From: Parvibaculum sp049651025
Lineage (GTDB): Bacteria; Pseudomonadota; Alphaproteobacteria; Parvibaculales; Parvibaculaceae
NCBI RefSeq assembly: GCF_049651025.1
Contig: NZ_JBASBH010000061.1
Coordinates: 56,311 to 120,310 of the forward strand
Length of the DNA stretch: 64,000 bases
Direction: 5' to 3'
Shown: in pieces, positions 24,839 through 33,127 of the stretch
Layout of the letters: each line of letters starts with the position of its first letter
How positions within the stretch are numbered: the first letter of the stretch is position 1
Translations under genes and position numbers: made by a program
The notes under the pieces: model-generated
What the model was told of the DNA's origin: nothing
Databases searched by the model: none
What the model saw: the letters and a program-made list of their open reading frames with translations, nothing else

Positions 24839-25609
24839 TCAGCGCTGGCCGGTGGGAGAAACCAGAAAAATATAGTCGCTGAGTTCGAGCCTGATCCTGC
24901 CGAAGCTGGCGATGCGGCAGGCGGCAATCGTCAGATCATAAAGCCTGCCGACAAAGGGGCTTTTCCTCCGCAGCGCCGCCCGGCGCGACGACTCGTAATA
25001 GATGAGCGCGGTCGCATCGCCGCTTTCCGATATGGCCACGCGCCGAAGCTGCTCAGGGTACATCGAATAGCGCATGAAAGTCGGGAAGGGCGGATAGCCC
25101 GGCTGTCCTGCCATTGTCAGCTTGAACAGGTGCCGCAACACCAGAACGTGGAACCAATGCGGCGTGAACTTCGTAATCATGCCGGACAGGGAATTCGGAT
25201 TGGGCGCCGCCACGACAATCAATCCGCCCGGTTTGATCGCATTGAGGAAATTGGCGAAGACCAGCGCCGGATCGTCGAGATGCTCGAGCACATCCCAGCA
25301 AATGATGAGGTCGTAGCCTCGCGCGGGCAGTTTCTCGGTATGCAAATCGCCCAAAATCTTGTGCGCCGCATAGGTGTTCCGCTCAAGCTGCTCGCGCGAA
25401 ATGTCGATCACGGTCACAACGGCATCATCATCGAGGTCGACCCGGCTCAGCGACCCGCCGCCCGCTTCGAGAACGGAGATCCCTCGCCTGTTTCCAAATT
25501 GCCGGGCGATGATGGCGCTCATCCGGGCCTTGGCTTCATCCACGCCGTCGCAAATGACGGGGGTTGACCTCGGCTCGATCAGGCCGGAAGAAAACAATAT
25601 GTCGCTCAT
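24839..25609 (-). CDS. SAM-dependent methyltransferase (class I)
   Basis: A 256-residue protein with a class I methyltransferase core. Motif I reads ISVLEAGGGSLSRVDL, followed by VVTVIDISREQLERN with the acidic end of strand 2. The second motif is YDLIICWDVLEHLDDPALVF, which places it with the Methyltransf_11/23 group, and then comes GGLIVVAAPNPNS. The long C-terminal region (about 150-256) ending LELSDYIFLVSPTGQR is not diagnostic. Substrate is unknown. It lies 64 bases upstream of ispDF on the same strand and is divergent from dusB. Confidence 0.82.
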   Translation of the reverse strand: MSDILFSSGLIEPRSTPVICDGVDEAKARMSAIIARQFGNRRGISVLEAGGGSLSRVDLDDDAVVTVIDISREQLERNTYAAHKILGDLHTEKLPARGYDLIICWDVLEHLDDPALVFANFLNAIKPGGLIVVAAPNPNSLSGMITKFTPHWFHVLVLRHLFKLTMAGQPGYPPFPTFMRYSMYPEQLRRVAISESGDATALIYYESSRRAALRRKSPFVGRLYDLTIAACRIASFGRIRLELSDYIFLVSPTGQR

Positions 25610-25770
25610 CAGGCCCCGCCTTCGCTACATCCGCCGCGTCGATCTAAAACAGATCAAAGGATTGTAGTTCCTTAGCGCTATCCGGGGATAAGAGACTGAT
25701 CCACTTGTGCGCTCTTCGCACTTGCGGTAGATTGTTGAAAATTTGTGCAGCCCCCATTGGTGCCTATATT

Positions 25771-26790
25771 TTGACCATATCCATCGGCCCCCACACGCTT
25801 GCAACGCCGGTTTTGCTCGCACCCATGGCAGGCATCACCGACCTGCCGTTCCGGCGCTGCGCGAATAACCTCGGGGCCGGACTGGTCGTTTCCGAAATGG
25901 TCGCGAGCGATGAACTCGTTCGCGCGCGGCCCGATGTGGTTCGCCGCGCTGCCGGGGCAGGCGAGGTCGATCCGCTGGTGATCCAACTCGCAGGCCGTGA
26001 GCCTCACTGGATGGCGGAAGGCGCGCGGCTGGCGCAGGCGGCGGGCGCGCAGATCATCGACATCAATATGGGCTGCCCGGCCAAGACCGTGACATCGGGC
26101 CTTTCCGGCTCGGCCCTCATGCGAAATCTCGATCACGCGCTCACCCTTGTCGAGGCGACCGTCGGCGCCGTCTCGGTCCCGGTGACGCTGAAGATGCGTA
26201 CAGGCTGGGACCACGAGACGCGCAACGCGCCGGAGCTTGCTCGCCGCGCCGAGGCCGCAGGCGTCAAGATGGTGACGGTGCATGGGCGCACGCGCTGCCA
26301 GTTTTACAAAGGCCGCGCCGATTGGGGCTTCATCGCTCGCGTCAAGGAAGCCGTCTCCATCCCCGTCATCGCCAATGGCGACGTGACGAGTTGCGAAGAC
26401 GCAAAACAAATTCTCGCAGAGTCCGGCGCTGACGGCGTGATGATCGGGCGCGGCGCGCAGGGCCGTCCGTGGTTCCTCGCGCAGGTCGCGCATTACCTCG
26501 CAACGGGCGAGCATCTTGCCGCGCCGTCATGGGCGGAGCAGGGGCGTATCGTCGCCGCGCATTATCGTGACATGCTTTCCCATTACGGGCATGAGCTTGG
26601 CATGCGCATGGCGCGCAAGCATCTCGTCTGGTACCTCGAAGAAGCCTCGCGCGCTTTCCCCGACGATGCGATGGCGGTGAAAAACGAAGTCGTGCGGATG
26701 CGCGAGCCGCTTGCCGTTCTCGCCAGGCTTTCCCGCTTCTATGAGCGCGCGGAAGACGCCGCCGCAACCGTCGCGAGCGAGGCTGCGTGA
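25771..26790 (+). CDS. dusB: tRNA-dihydrouridine synthase (DusB/NifR3)
   Basis: About 339 residues, an FMN-dependent enzyme reducing uridines in the tRNA D loop. Diagnostic blocks are VLLAPMAGITDLPFRR, VSEMVASDELV, IDINMGCPAKTVTSGLSG with the catalytic Cys, TLKMRTGWD, VTVHGRTRCQFYKG and IANGDVTSCEDAKQIL. No ATG precedes the FMN-binding N terminus; the TTG at 25771 (TISIGPHTLATPV) is the likeliest start, and an in-frame GTG at 25705 adds unconserved residues. It is the first gene of the classic nifR3-ntrB-ntrC operon and its stop overlaps the ntrB start. Confidence 0.93.
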   Translation: MTISIGPHTLATPVLLAPMAGITDLPFRRCANNLGAGLVVSEMVASDELVRARPDVVRRAAGAGEVDPLVIQLAGREPHWMAEGARLAQAAGAQIIDINMGCPAKTVTSGLSGSALMRNLDHALTLVEATVGAVSVPVTLKMRTGWDHETRNAPELARRAEAAGVKMVTVHGRTRCQFYKGRADWGFIARVKEAVSIPVIANGDVTSCEDAKQILAESGADGVMIGRGAQGRPWFLAQVAHYLATGEHLAAPSWAEQGRIVAAHYRDMLSHYGHELGMRMARKHLVWYLEEASRAFPDDAMAVKNEVVRMREPLAVLARLSRFYERAEDAAATVASEAA

Positions 26791-27911
26791 TGGCCCGGAT
26801 CGCCAGGCCCGCATCGACGCAAGCCTTGCCGGAAGCGGCAGCGATCCTCAACGCCATGCCTCATCCTGTCATCATGGTCGATCGCGATCTGCGCATCGAA
26901 TATGTGAATGACAGCGCCGAGCAGTTTTTTGCAGCCAGCGCCGCCGTTCTTCTGCATCACCCGTTGCGCGAGGTCGTCGCCTTCGGCAGTCCGGTCCTCT
27001 CGCTGATCGAGCAGGTTCTGGAGCATGGCGTTTCAGTCAATGAATATGGCGTCGAAATCGGCACGCCGAAATCCGGCGAGCGCGCCGTCGATATTCAGGT
27101 CACGCCGGTCAACGAATATCCCGGCCGCGTTCTGCTGATCCTTCAGGTGCGCACCATGGCGCATAAGATGGATCGTCAGCTCACGCATAGAGGCGCGGCG
27201 CGTTCCGTCACCGGCATGGCGGCAATTCTTGCGCATGAAATCAAGAACCCGCTATCGGGCATTCGCGGCGCAGCACAGTTGCTTGAGCTGAATGCCAGTA
27301 GCGATGACCGCACATTGACACGGCTGATCTGCGACGAGACGGATCGCATTTGCAAACTGGTCGACCGCATGGAGGTTTTCTCCGACGAGCGCCCCGTGCC
27401 GCGCGAGCCGGTCAACATCCATCTCGTACTCGGCCATGTGAAGCAGCTTGCCGCGACGGGCTTTGCGCATGGCATCAAAATTCATGAGGAATACGATCCT
27501 TCTCTGCCAGCGGTTCTGGGCGACAAGGATCAGTTGATTCAGGTGTTTCTCAATCTCGTCAAGAATGCAGCTGAAGCAATCGGCGGGCCGGAGGGCGAGA
27601 TCATTCTGACGACCGCCTACAGGCCGGGCGTTCGCCTTTCCATGCCGGGCAGCCGGGATCGCGTGAGCCTGCCGCTTGAAATCTGCGTCATCGACGATGG
27701 CGCAGGTGTTCCAAACGATCTGATGCCGCATCTCTTCGATCCCTTCGTGACGACGAAGTCGTCCGGCACCGGTCTTGGCCTTGCCCTTGTCGCAAAGATC
27801 ATCGGCGATCATGGCGGCATCGTCGAATGCGAAAGCCAGCCGCGGCGGACGATTTTCCGCGTCCTTCTGCCCATGCATACGGGCGAAACATTCACTTCGA
27901 GCAAGCTGTAA
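26790..27911 (+). CDS. ntrB: Nitrogen-regulation histidine kinase NtrB
   Basis: A 373-residue soluble kinase/phosphatase of the nitrogen-status two-component system, normally controlled by PII proteins. An N-terminal PAS domain (about 15-125, HPVIMVDRDLRIEYVND) precedes the H box AILAHEIKNPLSGIRGAAQL, whose His is near 149. The N box is VFLNLVKNAAEAIG, the G1 box is IDDGAGVPNDL and the G2 box is SGTGLGLALVAKI. The ATG at 26790 overlaps the dusB TGA; a GTG one codon earlier (26787) is also possible. It is followed after 16 bases by ntrC. Confidence 0.95.
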   Translation: MARIARPASTQALPEAAAILNAMPHPVIMVDRDLRIEYVNDSAEQFFAASAAVLLHHPLREVVAFGSPVLSLIEQVLEHGVSVNEYGVEIGTPKSGERAVDIQVTPVNEYPGRVLLILQVRTMAHKMDRQLTHRGAARSVTGMAAILAHEIKNPLSGIRGAAQLLELNASSDDRTLTRLICDETDRICKLVDRMEVFSDERPVPREPVNIHLVLGHVKQLAATGFAHGIKIHEEYDPSLPAVLGDKDQLIQVFLNLVKNAAEAIGGPEGEIILTTAYRPGVRLSMPGSRDRVSLPLEICVIDDGAGVPNDLMPHLFDPFVTTKSSGTGLGLALVAKIIGDHGGIVECESQPRRTIFRVLLPMHTGETFTSSKL

Positions 27912-27927
27912 CAGGAACAGGTTTTAT

Positions 27928-29370
27928 ATGGCGAGCGGCACAATTCTCCTGGCAGACGACGACGCGGCAATTCGCACCGTGCTCAATCAGGCGCTCGGCC
28001 GCGTTGGTTATGATGTGCGCGCGACGAGCAATGCGGCGACGCTGTGGCGCTGGGTTGCGCAGGGCGATGGCGATCTCATCATCACCGATGTCGTGATGCC
28101 CGATGAAAACGCCTTCGATCTCATTCCGCGCATCAAGCGCGCGCGACCGGAACTTCCGATCATCGTGATGAGCGCGCAGAATACGTTGAAGACCGCGATC
28201 ATGGCCGCCGAACGCGGCGCATATGAATATCTCCCCAAACCCTTCGATCTCAATGAGCTGATCCGCGTCGTCGACCGCGCGCTCACCGCGCCGCGCGACA
28301 GGGGAGTGCCGCGCTCGACATTGCCCGAAGACGACAAGATTCCGCTCATCGGCCGCTCGCCCGCGATGCAGGACATCTACCGCGTTCTCGCGCGGTTGAT
28401 GCAGACCGACCTCACGGTGATGATCTCGGGCGAAAGTGGCACCGGCAAGGAGCTTGTCGCTCGCGCACTGCATGATTATGGCAAGCGCCGCAACGGTCCT
28501 TTCGTCGCGATCAATATGGCGGCCATCCCGCGCGAGTTGATCGAAAGCGAATTGTTCGGCCATGAGAAGGGCGCTTTCACCGGTGCGAGCCAGCGCGCCA
28601 CGGGGCGTTTCGAGCAGGCCGAAAGCGGCACGCTCTTTCTCGACGAAATCGGCGACATGCCGATGGAGGCGCAGACGCGGCTTTTGCGCGTGCTTCAGCA
28701 GGGCGAATATACGACCGTTGGCGGGCGCACGCCGATCAAGACCGATGTGCGCATCGTCGCCGCGACCAATCGCGATTTGCGCCAGCTCATCAATCTCGGC
28801 CTCTTTCGCGAAGACCTGTTTTTCCGCCTGAATGTCGTGCCGATCCGTCTGCCCCCATTGCGCGAGCGGACGGAAGACATTCCCGATCTGGTCCGGCATT
28901 TTCTGGCGCAGGCGGAAGCCGATGGCTTGCCGCCCAAGACCATCGATGCGGAAGGCATGGAACTCATCAAGCACTATCGCTGGCCGGGTAATGTGCGCGA
29001 ACTTGAAAACCTCGTTCGCCGTCTCGCTGCTCTCTATACGGAAGAGACGATAGGCGCTTCGGTGCTTGCGGGCGAGTTGGCCGAGCCTGATTTCGGAAGG
29101 CCATCCGAGCAGGTGCCGACCGACGAGCCGCTGACCTCATCCGTCGAGCGGGCGCTGAACCGCCTGTTTGCCAGCGCTGGCGATACATTGCCGCCGCCCG
29201 GCCTTTACGACCGCATATTGCGCGAAGTCGAAAAGCCGCTATTCGGCATGACGCTGGCCGCCACGCGCGGCAACCAGATCAAGGCCGCGCATCTGCTGGG
29301 TATCAATCGCAACACGCTCCGCAAGAAGCTCCGCGATCTCGAGGTGCAGGTTGTGCGCGGGTTGAAGTAA
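27928..29370 (+). CDS. ntrC: Nitrogen-regulation sigma-54 activator NtrC
   Basis: A 480-residue three-domain response regulator. The receiver domain has LLADDDAAIR and the phosphoacceptor Asp54 in IITDVVMPDE. The AAA+ domain has Walker A GESGTGKE, the sigma-54 contact loop FGHEKGAFTGAS, and FLDEIGDMP as Walker B. A Fis-type helix-turn-helix ends the protein (QIKAAHLLGINRNTLRKKL). It activates sigma-54 promoters for nitrogen assimilation when phosphorylated by NtrB. The ATG at 27928 is unambiguous. Confidence 0.96.
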   Translation: MASGTILLADDDAAIRTVLNQALGRVGYDVRATSNAATLWRWVAQGDGDLIITDVVMPDENAFDLIPRIKRARPELPIIVMSAQNTLKTAIMAAERGAYEYLPKPFDLNELIRVVDRALTAPRDRGVPRSTLPEDDKIPLIGRSPAMQDIYRVLARLMQTDLTVMISGESGTGKELVARALHDYGKRRNGPFVAINMAAIPRELIESELFGHEKGAFTGASQRATGRFEQAESGTLFLDEIGDMPMEAQTRLLRVLQQGEYTTVGGRTPIKTDVRIVAATNRDLRQLINLGLFREDLFFRLNVVPIRLPPLRERTEDIPDLVRHFLAQAEADGLPPKTIDAEGMELIKHYRWPGNVRELENLVRRLAALYTEETIGASVLAGELAEPDFGRPSEQVPTDEPLTSSVERALNRLFASAGDTLPPPGLYDRILREVEKPLFGMTLAATRGNQIKAAHLLGINRNTLRKKLRDLEVQVVRGLK

Positions 29371-29401
29371 AGGCCCGGGGCACCTTCATCCGACAAACCA
29401 A

Positions 29402-29485
29402 TGTCACCCCGGCCTCGTGCCGAGGTCCAGGAGCCGCACGCTCCGCATATGACGCTCTGGATCCCGGCACAAGCCCGGGATGACA
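29402..29485. repeat. Interspersed palindromic repeat of alphaproteobacterial type
   Basis: The 84 bases form an imperfect long inverted repeat. The left arm runs TGTCACCCCGGCCTCGTGCC and continues GAGGTCCAGGAGC; the right arm, read on the opposite strand, runs TGTCATCCCGGGCTTGTGCC and continues GGGATCCAGAGC. Sequences with this TGTCATCCCGGGCTTGTGCCG core occur as dispersed intergenic repeats in many alphaproteobacteria, from memory. It lies between ntrC and the convergent LysR gene, where it could act as a shared terminator structure. Confidence 0.7.
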
Positions 29486-29504
29486 GCGGAACGTATAGCA
29501 ACGA

Positions 29505-30482
29505 CTAGTTCGAACGTCGCACGCTGTTCCTCGCCGCCTTCTTCTCGCCCGCAAAATCGAAAAACATTTCCGCGGGCGCGCGCATTCCCTCCGCTGCGCC
29601 GAGTAGCACCAGCGCGGTCGTCATCTCCAGCCCTTTCAGCGGCAGCCGCACCATATCGGAGGGTCCGGTATTGTGCTCGGCGAACCATCCAAGCGTAACG
29701 GCGGGAATGCGGAACTGGCGTCCATAGCGCTCGACGCCGATGCCGTTTCCCTCTGGCGGGATGAAAAGCTCCGCGCCTGCGCGCTGAAGAAACTCGGCAA
29801 TCGGATCGTAGAACTGTGCGCCATGAGCGGGCGAGAGCATGGCGATCTTCATGCCAGCAATATCGTGCGGCTTGATTGCACCCTGCGTGGCGAGCGACGA
29901 TTCCACCGGAACGAGCAGGCCCACCGGCTCGCGTCGCAACACAACCTGTTTCAGATCGTCTGGATAGAGCACTTCGCTGCTGTCGCGTTTTGTCGGCACC
30001 GCGTCGAAATCCTGTCGCGAGATCGGCATGCCGATAATAAGCGCGAGATCGAGTTTGTTGCGCGTCAGGTCGTCGACGAGTTCGCCTTGCCAGCGATTGT
30101 CGATGTCGAGGGAAATTTCAGGATGCGCCGCCATGAAGCTTTCGATGAGCTGCACACGTTGCGGAATATCGATCGTATAAAATGCAGCGCCGATGCTCAG
30201 GCGACGTGCGCTTTCAAGCCGGAGGTTCTTGATCGCACTCTTTATCCGTTCGCTTTCCTCGATCATGCGTCGCGCGTCGCTCAGAAAGGCGCGGCCCTCG
30301 CGCGTCAGCTCGATGCGCCGCGTCGTGCGAATGAAGAGATTGAAGCCTAGATGTTTTTCAAGTTCACGCACCTGCATGGATAGCGTCGGCTGCGTGACAT
30401 GCAGCCGCTCTGCCGCCTTTGTGAATGAATGTTCTTCAGCCACGGCGACGAAGCAGCGAAGCGGTCTGCTTTCGAAATCCAT
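29505..30482 (-). CDS. LysR family transcriptional regulator
   Basis: A 325-residue regulator. The N-terminal winged helix shows RCFVAVAEEHSFTKAAERL, then HVTQPTLSMQVRELEKHLG and FNLFIRTTRRIELT. The type 2 periplasmic-binding-like effector domain (about 90-300) follows, with RLSIGAAFYTIDIPQRVQLI at its start. It is divergent from the genes at 30624 and 31010, the usual layout for control of those genes. A palindrome at 30525-30547 lies in the shared intergenic region. The effector is unknown. Confidence 0.9.
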   Translation of the reverse strand: MDFESRPLRCFVAVAEEHSFTKAAERLHVTQPTLSMQVRELEKHLGFNLFIRTTRRIELTREGRAFLSDARRMIEESERIKSAIKNLRLESARRLSIGAAFYTIDIPQRVQLIESFMAAHPEISLDIDNRWQGELVDDLTRNKLDLALIIGMPISRQDFDAVPTKRDSSEVLYPDDLKQVVLRREPVGLLVPVESSLATQGAIKPHDIAGMKIAMLSPAHGAQFYDPIAEFLQRAGAELFIPPEGNGIGVERYGRQFRIPAVTLGWFAEHNTGPSDMVRLPLKGLEMTTALVLLGAAEGMRAPAEMFFDFAGEKKAARNSVRRSN

Positions 30483-30524
30483 CGGTTAGTTTTCCTCCCA
30501 TAGAAAACTTTCTTCCTCACCGTC

Positions 30525-30547
30525 ATTTATAGACGATCTTTATAAAT
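30525..30547. promoter_or_regulatory. LysR-type operator candidate
   Basis: ATTTATA (30525-30531) and TATAAAT (30541-30547) form a perfect inverted repeat with a 9-base spacer, in the lysR/30624 divergent region. It fits the T-N11-A style dyad bound by LysR-type regulators. The very AT-rich arms could equally be overlapping promoter elements. Confidence 0.4.
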
Positions 30548-30623
30548 CAGAGAAATCTTCCAATTGGACCGGCGGCGGCATGACGCCCACGATGCTCGAG
30601 GAGAAGTGAGGGAGGAGCGTCGG

Positions 30624-30968
30624 ATGGCGTGCTGCGCATTTGCGGTGTTTCTGCTCGGCCAGATCGTTTTCGCGTTTGACCGCGCCCGCGACTTTGTTTT
30701 CGGCGTCTTCGGCGTGTCGGCAGCGAGGCCGGACACGCATGACCTTGCCGCTTCCTGGAGACCGGGCTGCGCGATGACTGTAGTGGCTGACCGGCCGTGG
30801 CATTTGCGGCGCTTCAGCGCGCCGCGTCTTGCCGTTGCCGCGGTCTGTCTTGAGCTTGTCGTCGCGACGGGCGGTGTCGTGGGCTGGTCCGCCTACGCCG
30901 GGCAGTCCGCCAGTCTCGATTTCGCCATGGCCTATATCTGCCGTGGCGGTCAGATCCTGCCGCTCTGA
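30624..30968 (+). CDS. Possible small membrane protein upstream of the LDI-like gene
   Basis: A 114-residue frame with a GGGAGGAG ribosome site before the ATG at 30624. A second in-frame ATG at 30774 would give 64 residues with one clear hydrophobic helix (RLAVAAVCLELVVATGGVVGW). I recognise no family. Codon third positions are GC-rich in the second half, less convincingly in the first. It lies 41 bases before the LDI-like gene and is divergent from lysR, so it may be a partner of the membrane-anchored enzyme. It could also be a spurious frame. Confidence 0.4.
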   Translation: MACCAFAVFLLGQIVFAFDRARDFVFGVFGVSAARPDTHDLAASWRPGCAMTVVADRPWHLRRFSAPRLAVAAVCLELVVATGGVVGWSAYAGQSASLDFAMAYICRGGQILPL

Positions 30969-31009
30969 ATTTCCATGCCATACAACAATAAGACTTGAGG
31001 GATCGCGTC

Positions 31010-32938
31010 ATGACGACCATCGAACATAGCGGCGAAGCGTTGTTCTCGCGCAAGCGGGCAGGCGGCAACGGTCCGGTGACGAGCGCGCGTCTGCGCCGCA
31101 CGGCGATGATCTATGCCGCAGTCTGGTTTGCCGGATTGCTGCCCGTCCTCATCGGCGCGTCTGCCGGCTGGCAGGCTTTCGGCCTCGGGCTCTGGATGCC
31201 GGGTGCAGGTTTTGCGGCCGTCGGCGGCTGGGCGATATTGCTCTTTCCACTGACGATCATGCTTTTTGTCGTCTCGCTCATCGCCTGGTTTTGGGCGGGT
31301 CTTGTGCTCGCGCCCGTGACGGTTTGGGCGGGTGCTGCACTTCTCGCGGGTGCCATGGCCTCTGAGACGGCTTGGCCGGGCGCGCATGTGGTCGTCGCGC
31401 TCTGCATGGCAGGCACGGCATTTTATTTCCGCAGTCGCGGCGAGAAGCGGCGTGAAAAAGACAGGCAGAAATTCGTCGCCCGCACGGGTTTCCTTCCGGC
31501 CTCGCTTGCCGAGGTCGAGGCGCGGACCGCCGCCGTGCCGGACGCCGCCGCGCGCGAAATGTCAGCCGATGATCTTGCCGCGCTGCGCTATGTGCTCGAC
31601 CGCGCCCTGCAGCCCGTCGAGGAGTTCAACGGCTTCAACATCATCGACCAGTTCCAGCCCGCCGCGTTGCGCTATCAGATCAACCATATGGGTTTTACCC
31701 TCGGTATTGCGCAGGGCAGCTACACGCCGAATTTCACCGGCTATATGGGCGAGGCGCAGCGCAACCTCATCTCGAAATATCTGCTGCGCAAAGTCTGGGG
31801 ATATTGGGTTTACGAATCTTGCTGGGGACATCTTAATTTCACGAACTTCGACCCCGCCAATCGCGACAACATTATGCTCACCGGATGGTTCGGAATGCAT
31901 GTCGGCCAGTACATGCTGAACAGCGGCGATCGGCGTTACGCGGAAAAAGGCAGCCTCACATTCAAGCTCAACGAGCGCACAGCCTATGTGCATGATTTTC
32001 ACTCAATCATTGGCTCGGTTGTGCAGAATTATGAGCACTATCAGTCACAGTTCTGTTTGTTCCCCTGCGAGCCGAACTGGATATACCCGATCTGCAATCA
32101 CTACGGCATGACTTCGCTCGTCGTGCATGACAGCCTCTTCGGCACGCAACACACGGCGCGATTTCTCCCCACCTGGCTCGACAAGCTCGACACGGAATTC
32201 ACCGACGAGAGCGGTTCGATTATCGGTTTGCGGTCGCAGCATACCGGCTTTGAATTGCCGTTTCCGGTGGGCGAGGCGGGCTATGCGAATTTCGCCAATT
32301 GCTTCTCGCCCGAACGCGCCCGGCGTCTCTGGGCCATCGCGCGCAAGGAGATCGAACCGGCCTTGACGAGAGATGCCGAAGGGCGGTTGCGGATAAGTCT
32401 GCCCGGCAAGGGCATCGACGCCGGGAATTACAGCACCGGCCACACGGCCGCCTATTCCTCGATCCTCGCCGGTGCGCGCGAGTTCGGGGATAACGAACTT
32501 GCCGACGCCGCCCAGCGCTCCCTCGACCTTGATTGCGGCTTGAGCACAGAGGGCGGGGTGCGGGCCTATCTCAAGGGTTCGAACCTCGCCAATACCAATG
32601 CCGTAATGGGACGATTGATGCGGACAGGCGATTTCCGCCGCTCCTTCGTCGAAGGCCCATCGGCTGCAACGCTGGCCGGTCCCGTTCTCGCACGGGCCAG
32701 ATATCCTGACGTTCTTGTCGCCCGGGCGTTCAGCAATGGCGACGATCTGGACCTTGTCCTCCATCCCGGTGCCGTGCCTGGCCCCCAACAAATCACGCTC
32801 GAACGCCTTCGGGCGGGTGCGGATTATCTGGTCGAAGGTGCCGAACCCGGGCGCTTCACCGCGAGCGGGGAAGGGAAAGCAGCATTGACCGTCGATCTGA
32901 CGGGACGCACCCGGATCATTGTCAAACTCACCCAATAA
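31010..32938 (+). CDS. Membrane-anchored linalool dehydratase/isomerase-like protein
   Basis: A 642-residue protein. Residues about 28-145 contain several hydrophobic helices; from about 200 to 560 an alpha-barrel domain aligns with linalool dehydratase/isomerase (Ldi) of Castellaniella as I remember it. The two catalytic cysteines fall in CEPNWIYPIC (C353 and C362), with the same nine-residue spacing as CEPDNYFVQC in Ldi. The stretch RKVWGYW...NRDNIMLTGW...SGDRRY corresponds to KRVWGDW...EKENIMYKGH...TGSRRY. The Asp39 equivalent is D213 in FNIIDQFQP. Ldi Tyr45 and His129 appear replaced by Ala and Trp, so the substrate probably differs. The start MTTIEHSGEAL at 31010 follows TGAGGG. Confidence 0.7.
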   Translation: MTTIEHSGEALFSRKRAGGNGPVTSARLRRTAMIYAAVWFAGLLPVLIGASAGWQAFGLGLWMPGAGFAAVGGWAILLFPLTIMLFVVSLIAWFWAGLVLAPVTVWAGAALLAGAMASETAWPGAHVVVALCMAGTAFYFRSRGEKRREKDRQKFVARTGFLPASLAEVEARTAAVPDAAAREMSADDLAALRYVLDRALQPVEEFNGFNIIDQFQPAALRYQINHMGFTLGIAQGSYTPNFTGYMGEAQRNLISKYLLRKVWGYWVYESCWGHLNFTNFDPANRDNIMLTGWFGMHVGQYMLNSGDRRYAEKGSLTFKLNERTAYVHDFHSIIGSVVQNYEHYQSQFCLFPCEPNWIYPICNHYGMTSLVVHDSLFGTQHTARFLPTWLDKLDTEFTDESGSIIGLRSQHTGFELPFPVGEAGYANFANCFSPERARRLWAIARKEIEPALTRDAEGRLRISLPGKGIDAGNYSTGHTAAYSSILAGAREFGDNELADAAQRSLDLDCGLSTEGGVRAYLKGSNLANTNAVMGRLMRTGDFRRSFVEGPSAATLAGPVLARARYPDVLVARAFSNGDDLDLVLHPGAVPGPQQITLERLRAGADYLVEGAEPGRFTASGEGKAALTVDLTGRTRIIVKLTQ

Positions 32939-33127
32939 CGGGGGCAATCCACATAAGGCGTGGTAAACTTGTCACATTCCTGTTGATCGGGCGTGTTCTG
33001 TAGGCCACAATGGCCCTTGCCGTTAGTGGCATGTGGCGCATTTGGCACGGGAAATTTGGGCTTGGTCACCGTCGATCATGCTGTTTCGTGCCCGCCGCCG
33101 GAACTATGACCGGGTCCAGGACGGGAA

